Assembly (NCBI GenBank): GCA_028527945.1
Contig: JAQQAK010000394.1
Span: 1-9,050, forward strand
Source of the DNA: Spirochaetaceae bacterium
GTDB taxonomy: Bacteria > Spirochaetota > Spirochaetia > UBA9216
Length of the DNA: 9,050 nt
Direction: 5' to 3'
In this document: positions 5,459-9,050 of the stretch, in pieces
How the letters are laid out: each line of letters starts with the position of its first letter
Numbering within the stretch: the first letter of the stretch is position 1
The notes under the pieces: generated by a model
The model's input: the letters and a program-made list of their open reading frames with translations, nothing else
What the model was told of the DNA's origin: nothing
Databases searched by the model: none
Made by a program: the position numbers and the translations under genes

Positions 5459-7060
5459 TTAATTTTTCTTAACTAGGAATAAAGACCAGGCTGATGAGGG
5501 CTTCGAAGACAGGAGGGTTTCCTTTCCGTCTCTCCAGTACGTAGCTGTAACAGTTGAATTGTCTCTGGTTTGTCCTGCCACATGTACAGCATCTTCGTAC
5601 ACAAGAATAGAAAAGGCATAATATCCTTCAGGTTCTTCTGATAGAATGGTCTGAGATATAGTGCCATCATTATCGGTCCAGTATTTTACGTCTACACTGC
5701 TATCTTCCTGTTTTTCACCGCCTGCTACATAGACAACTTCCTGGTTTACACAGATGGAATAACCTTCTGAATCGCAATTTTGATTGGCAGGAGTCTCTGT
5801 CACTAAAGTTGTCTCAGTAACGGTTCCATTATTATCTTTCCAATATCTGGTAACATCTGCATAGTTATAGCTCTTTCCACCTTTTCCCCTTCCACAAACA
5901 TAGACTACTCCGTCAGTAACTGTTATTCCATAAGCATTGGCCGAATATTTACTACCTGAAGTTCCATTTGCCAGAGTTGTTTCTGTTATTGTTCCTTCAT
6001 TATAGGTCCAGTATTTTGCCGCAAAATATCCTTTTCCTGGATTTTCTGCGTTGTTTTCATGTCCTGCTACATAGAGAAGTCCGCTATCATCGATGAAAAT
6101 AGCTCTAGCGTAAGATTTGTATTCTTCTCCATCGTCGCCTGATTCCTTAGCAATGTTTATTTTAGTTACATTTCCGTTCTCAATTTTCCATAGCCTTGCA
6201 AATTGGTTTAATTCACCTTCTTTATCAGTTTCGTTGTAATAGGGTTCAACTGCCTTCTCATAACCGGCTACATAGGCAATCCCTTTATATACGGCTACTG
6301 AGTAGGCTTTCGATTCGGTAGATCCATCGGTTAGAAATATTCCGCTGCCTGTACCGTCCCAATATCTTGCGGTTTTTACCCCAGAGGAGTTTTTTCCCCA
6401 GCCAGCAGCATGAACTTTTTCATCATCATCCACAAAAATGGAGTAGCAATAAGAGGTAATAGAATCTGTTTTTAGGTTTACGCCTTCTTCCCCGTTTTTC
6501 CAGTACGTAGGAGCATAAGATTGATAACCGCCCACATAGATGTCAAAACGTCTTTCCCATTGGGCATAGAGCAATACATTTGCAGAACCTATTGAAAAGG
6601 TTTCTCCGCTCTTATAGCTTGTCCCACTTCCATCAGCCTTTGTATTCCACCCTTTAAAGTCACAGTCGGTTAAGGTAAGATTACCATTGTTCCCCAAAAC
6701 CGTGACTGTTGCTCCTGCAATATAGTTCGTACTGTCTTGTGGTATGGTTCCACTCTCTTTTCCATTTCCATTATAAGTTACAGAATAATAAAGAATGGAA
6801 TAACTGTCTGACCACTCTACATCTATAACTCCGTCTCCATTAGTATCTACACCGTCAGGAGATCCATCTCCGTTTGTATCAATAGCGGTCCCATCGGCTA
6901 TTCCGTCACCATCAGTATCAACAGTTCCTGTAGCTGTTCCGCTTTGAGTATTATCATGACTATTGTCAAGAGGAAGTGTGGGATCATTACATCCTAAAAA
7001 AATGCATAATGAAATAATGCTGAGGATAGATATTAATAATATTTTTAGATTTTTTTTCAA
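5459..7060 (-). CDS. Surface lipoprotein with Ca-binding stalk, Flg_new/InlB-type repeat and seven 'VYVAGY-YW' propeller repeats
   Basis: Predicted 533-residue lipoprotein. The start is TTG 7060, chosen because GGAG (7070-7067) precedes it by six bases and because the sister gene has the same AAGGAGACTC leader followed by ATG at the equivalent place. The signal peptide ends in lipobox IFLGC (Cys24). Residues 39-88 are the Asp-rich calcium-loop cassette (DTDGDGIADG, DTNGDGVIDVEWSDSYS) shared with the other two lipoproteins. Residues about 91-168 form one Flg_new (InlB B-repeat-like) unit: VTYNGNG, FKGWNTKADGSGTSYKSG, LLYAQW. From about 172 to the end, seven repeats carry [V/I]YVAGxE...ARYWKxNGTxTETTL...SxxVxDG, suggesting a seven-bladed propeller. 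Location is probably the cell surface; the ligand is unknown. It has its own promoter and is paralogous to the gene at 7271-8839. Confidence 0.87.
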   Translation of the reverse strand: MKKNLKILLISILSIISLCIFLGCNDPTLPLDNSHDNTQSGTATGTVDTDGDGIADGTAIDTNGDGSPDGVDTNGDGVIDVEWSDSYSILYYSVTYNGNGKESGTIPQDSTNYIAGATVTVLGNNGNLTLTDCDFKGWNTKADGSGTSYKSGETFSIGSANVLLYAQWERRFDIYVGGYQSYAPTYWKNGEEGVNLKTDSITSYCYSIFVDDDEKVHAAGWGKNSSGVKTARYWDGTGSGIFLTDGSTESKAYSVAVYKGIAYVAGYEKAVEPYYNETDKEGELNQFARLWKIENGNVTKINIAKESGDDGEEYKSYARAIFIDDSGLLYVAGHENNAENPGKGYFAAKYWTYNEGTITETTLANGTSGSKYSANAYGITVTDGVVYVCGRGKGGKSYNYADVTRYWKDNNGTVTETTLVTETPANQNCDSEGYSICVNQEVVYVAGGEKQEDSSVDVKYWTDNDGTISQTILSEEPEGYYAFSILVYEDAVHVAGQTRDNSTVTATYWRDGKETLLSSKPSSAWSLFLVKKN

Positions 7061-7133
7061 AGGAGTCTCCTTTCATTTTTGCAACGTTGTTATTTGCTTA
7101 TGTTTATATGTTGTTTATGAAGTTTGTGATGTA

Positions 7134-7174
7134 ATTATCTAAAATGTGTGAGGATTTTCATTAACAAATGTTAA
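7134..7174 (-). promoter_or_regulatory. Promoter with palindromic operator-like site for the lipoprotein gene at 5459-7060
   Basis: On the minus strand, ATGAAA (7161-7156) and GATAAT (7139-7134) are 16 bases apart. TTAACAAATGTTAA (7161-7174 on the plus strand), a near-perfect palindrome, touches the -35 box. The same three elements with identical spacing occur before the paralogous gene at 8954-8994, which is the main support. Predicted 5' leader of about 65-70 bases. The palindrome could be an operator or an upstream activator site. Confidence 0.6.
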
Positions 7175-7201
7175 AAACAAGATAGATTATACATTTTTTT
7201 A

Positions 7202-7237
7202 ATAAAAAACGCCTAAAAATTTTACTTTTTAGACGTT
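7202..7237 (-). terminator. Rho-independent terminator of the lipoprotein gene at 7271-8839
   Basis: AACGCCTAAAAA (7208-7219) and TTTTTAGACGTT (7226-7237) pair over 12 positions (one G-U pair in the minus-strand RNA) with a six-base loop. On the minus strand the stem runs into GTTTTTTATT. It lies 34 bases after the stop codon and separates the two tandem lipoprotein genes. Confidence 0.85.
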
Positions 7238-7270
7238 CATTAATTAGAGTTTTTAGTTCACTATTTTTTA

Positions 7271-8839
7271 TTAGTTTTCAACTGCTGTAATAGAAAGCAG
7301 AAGACTGTCTGTATCTCCTTCTGAAAGATCAGTCTTTGAACCATTTTCCCAGTAAACAGCATTAGTGATAGAATTTTCCGTCAAAAATCCTGCAAGATAT
7401 ATATCATCTTTAAGTATGCAGATAGAACGAATATCAGAATAAGATGATGGTGAGGCAATGGTTTTGTCAGAAATAGTTCCGTCTGTATCTTTCCAGTATT
7501 TTAAATTGTAAGTAGAAGAACTGGTGCGGTCATAACCAGCTATATAAACACCGTCGCTGTTCACGAATATAGATTCTCCCTCAGAATTAAGGTTGTTCTG
7601 GGTAGGTATTGTGTCCAGCAAGACATTGGTTGTTATTGTTGCCCCATCATAGCTCCAATATGTGGCGATAGCCGGTCCATATACTGTTGTGCCTCCATCT
7701 GTTTCAAATTTTTTGTAACCTGAAACATAAACTATTCCGTCATTTACATATACTGAGTGAGCATTAGCGTTACCGGCACCATCTGTAAGTTGAACTTCTG
7801 TAATAGTTCCATTATCGTATTTCCATAATGTGGCGACATAATAGCCTGATGGAGAATTGTTCAACTGAGCCTCTCCGGCAATATAGACAACACCGTTATT
7901 GTCAACAAAAACATCTTCTGCATATGAACTAGAGGATGAATTCCCTTCGGCAACGGTTATTTCAGTTACATTATCATCATCAATTTTCCATAATCTTGCA
8001 AAGGCGATATTATCTTCATCATCATATTGATAACCTGTAGCATATGCTGTTCCATTATGAACATAAATACCAGATGGAATAGTGTACAATGAGCTTGGAT
8101 TACATTCGAAGTCTTCGGAAAGTCTTATAGCGGAACCATTTTTCCAATATTTAAAATAAAAAGTTCCTGAACTATTTGCGCCTGCACCTGAAATTTCATC
8201 ACTGGACATTCCTAATCCCACAATATGAATATCATCTTCGTCAACAACAATTGATGATGCGGCAGCTCCATCCAGAGATACTGCAGAGCCGTTTTTCCAG
8301 TATTTTGCGTGATATTGTTCTGATTCGTCTATTGTAATTCCTGCGGCATATACGTCTATAGCTAACTTCCATTGGGCGTATAGAGTCATATCTGCTGAAC
8401 CAATAGTTATTGAATCTCCTTCTTTATAACTTGTACCACTTCCATCTGCGGATGAATTCCATCCGTTAAAAATATAGTCTGTAAGAGATAATCCTCCGGT
8501 ATTACCTGCTACAGTTACAGTGTCTCCTTCATTATAGCTGGTTGAGTCTACCGGAACATCTCCATTATCCTTTCCATTCCCATCATATGTTACCGAATAA
8601 TACAGAATGGAGTAACTATCAGACCACTCTTCATCTATAACTCCGTCACCGTCGGTATCTATCCCGTCTGGAGTTCCATCTTCATTTGTATCAATAGCTG
8701 TTCCATCAGCTATCCCATCACCATCTATATCTACAGCCCCTACAGATGTTCCGCTTTGATCGTTGTTACAGCTTAAGACTATACACGTTGATAAGATAAT
8801 AAGAATAAAGAGTTGAAAGATTTTTAATTTTTTTTTCAT
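7271..8839 (-). CDS. Surface lipoprotein with Ca-binding stalk, Flg_new/InlB-type repeat and seven 'VYVAGY-YW' propeller repeats (paralogue)
   Basis: Predicted 522-residue lipoprotein starting at ATG 8839, with AAGGAG just upstream on the minus strand. The signal peptide ends in lipobox IVLSC (Cys24). Residues 28-77 are the shared Asp-rich cassette (DIDGDGIADG, DTDGDGVIDEEWSDSYS). Residues about 80-157 are one Flg_new unit (VTYDGNG, FNGWNSSADGSGTSYKEG, LYAQW). Residues about 160-522 hold seven repeats with [V/I]YIAGY...AxYWKxxDGTIT..., likely a seven-bladed propeller. Similarity to the gene at 5459-7060 is strong through about residue 170 and lower in the propeller, so the N-terminal half is conserved while the presumed binding face diverges. 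It lies head-to-tail with that gene, with its own promoter and terminator, so the two are separate units and not one operon. Function unknown; a surface adhesin or carbohydrate-binding role is only a guess. Confidence 0.88.
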   Translation of the reverse strand: MKKKLKIFQLFILIILSTCIVLSCNNDQSGTSVGAVDIDGDGIADGTAIDTNEDGTPDGIDTDGDGVIDEEWSDSYSILYYSVTYDGNGKDNGDVPVDSTSYNEGDTVTVAGNTGGLSLTDYIFNGWNSSADGSGTSYKEGDSITIGSADMTLYAQWKLAIDVYAAGITIDESEQYHAKYWKNGSAVSLDGAAASSIVVDEDDIHIVGLGMSSDEISGAGANSSGTFYFKYWKNGSAIRLSEDFECNPSSLYTIPSGIYVHNGTAYATGYQYDDEDNIAFARLWKIDDDNVTEITVAEGNSSSSSYAEDVFVDNNGVVYIAGEAQLNNSPSGYYVATLWKYDNGTITEVQLTDGAGNANAHSVYVNDGIVYVSGYKKFETDGGTTVYGPAIATYWSYDGATITTNVLLDTIPTQNNLNSEGESIFVNSDGVYIAGYDRTSSSTYNLKYWKDTDGTISDKTIASPSSYSDIRSICILKDDIYLAGFLTENSITNAVYWENGSKTDLSEGDTDSLLLSITAVEN

Positions 8840-8953
8840 GAGAGTCTCCTTGTTTGTTGTTTTTTAGTAGAACCATGTTTTTGAAAGCATAGTTATTATT
8901 AGGTCAGGTCAAACCCGAAATAAATTGTAAAAACTATTATTTGCTATTAACAC

Positions 8954-8994
8954 AATATATAAACTGTATGGTTATTGTCATTAACATATGTTAA
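8954..8994 (-). promoter_or_regulatory. Promoter with perfect palindrome for the lipoprotein gene at 7271-8839
   Basis: On the minus strand, ATGACA (8981-8976) and TATATT (8959-8954) are 16 bases apart. ATTAACATATGTTAAT (8980-8995) is a perfect 16-base palindrome overlapping the -35 box. Arrangement and spacing equal those upstream of the paralogue at 7060. The predicted leader is about 105 bases, longer than in the sister gene. Confidence 0.6.
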
Positions 8995-9026
8995 TACTAA
9001 AGCTAAAATTTATGTTTTTAGCAAAG

Positions 9027-9050
9027 AAATGTCTAAAAAATTTAATTTTT
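9027..9050 (-). terminator. Partial terminator of a further gene beyond the right edge
   Basis: AAATGTCTAAAAAA (9027-9040) followed by TTTAA and TTTTT at the window end matches the distal arm, loop and start of the proximal arm of the terminator at 7208-7237. Its distance to the palindrome on its left (33 bases) also equals that in the other intergenic region. It therefore probably closes another minus-strand gene of the same array outside the window. Only part of the hairpin is visible. Confidence 0.5.

Overview
The window looks like accessory DNA from a spirochaete, most probably Treponema-like. This is an inference from the style of the genes: large secreted lipoproteins with a loose spirochaetal lipobox, Asp-rich calcium-binding stretches, Flg_new/InlB-type repeats, Kelch, FG-GAP and 'VYVAGY...YW' propeller repeats, and many decayed insertion sequences. 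Base composition is moderate to AT-rich, and the thiamine segment is visibly more GC-rich than the IS remnants around it. No rRNA, tRNA or CRISPR array was found.

Layout. (1) 1-419: left part of an IS30-family element, with its transposase cut after the N-terminal helix-turn-helix. (2) 456-2230, minus strand: a lipoprotein whose C-terminal two thirds are seven FG-GAP-type repeats, with a hairpin after its stop. (3) About 2270-2606, minus strand: a wrecked Kelch-repeat gene with a 10-base C/G homopolymer. (4) 2704-3206, minus strand: the C-terminal half of an IS481-family transposase with a frameshift and mutated catalytic residues. (5) 3297-4079, plus strand: a second, different IS30-family transposase broken by frameshifts, an internal deletion and loss of its C-terminus. 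(6) 4114-5412, plus strand: a thiamine operon with promoter, TPP riboswitch, a 97-residue ORF that appears to join the start of Thi4 to the end of ThiC, thiD, and a terminator. (7) 5459-8839, minus strand: two tandem paralogous lipoprotein genes, each with its own palindrome-containing promoter. The partial terminator at the right edge suggests that another unit of this array continues beyond the window.

How the parts relate. The thiamine operon keeps its regulation and ThiD, the HMP/HMP-P kinase. The two enzymes that make the thiazole (Thi4) and pyrimidine (ThiC) halves seem to have been collapsed by deletion into a short in-frame ORF that is still translationally coupled to thiD. This fits a shift from synthesis to salvage of thiamine precursors, provided intact copies do not exist elsewhere in the genome. 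The three lipoproteins share an N-terminal cassette of lipid anchor and calcium-binding Asp-rich stalk, but carry different spacer domains and different seven-repeat propellers. This looks like modular surface-protein diversification in a region repeatedly hit by IS elements.
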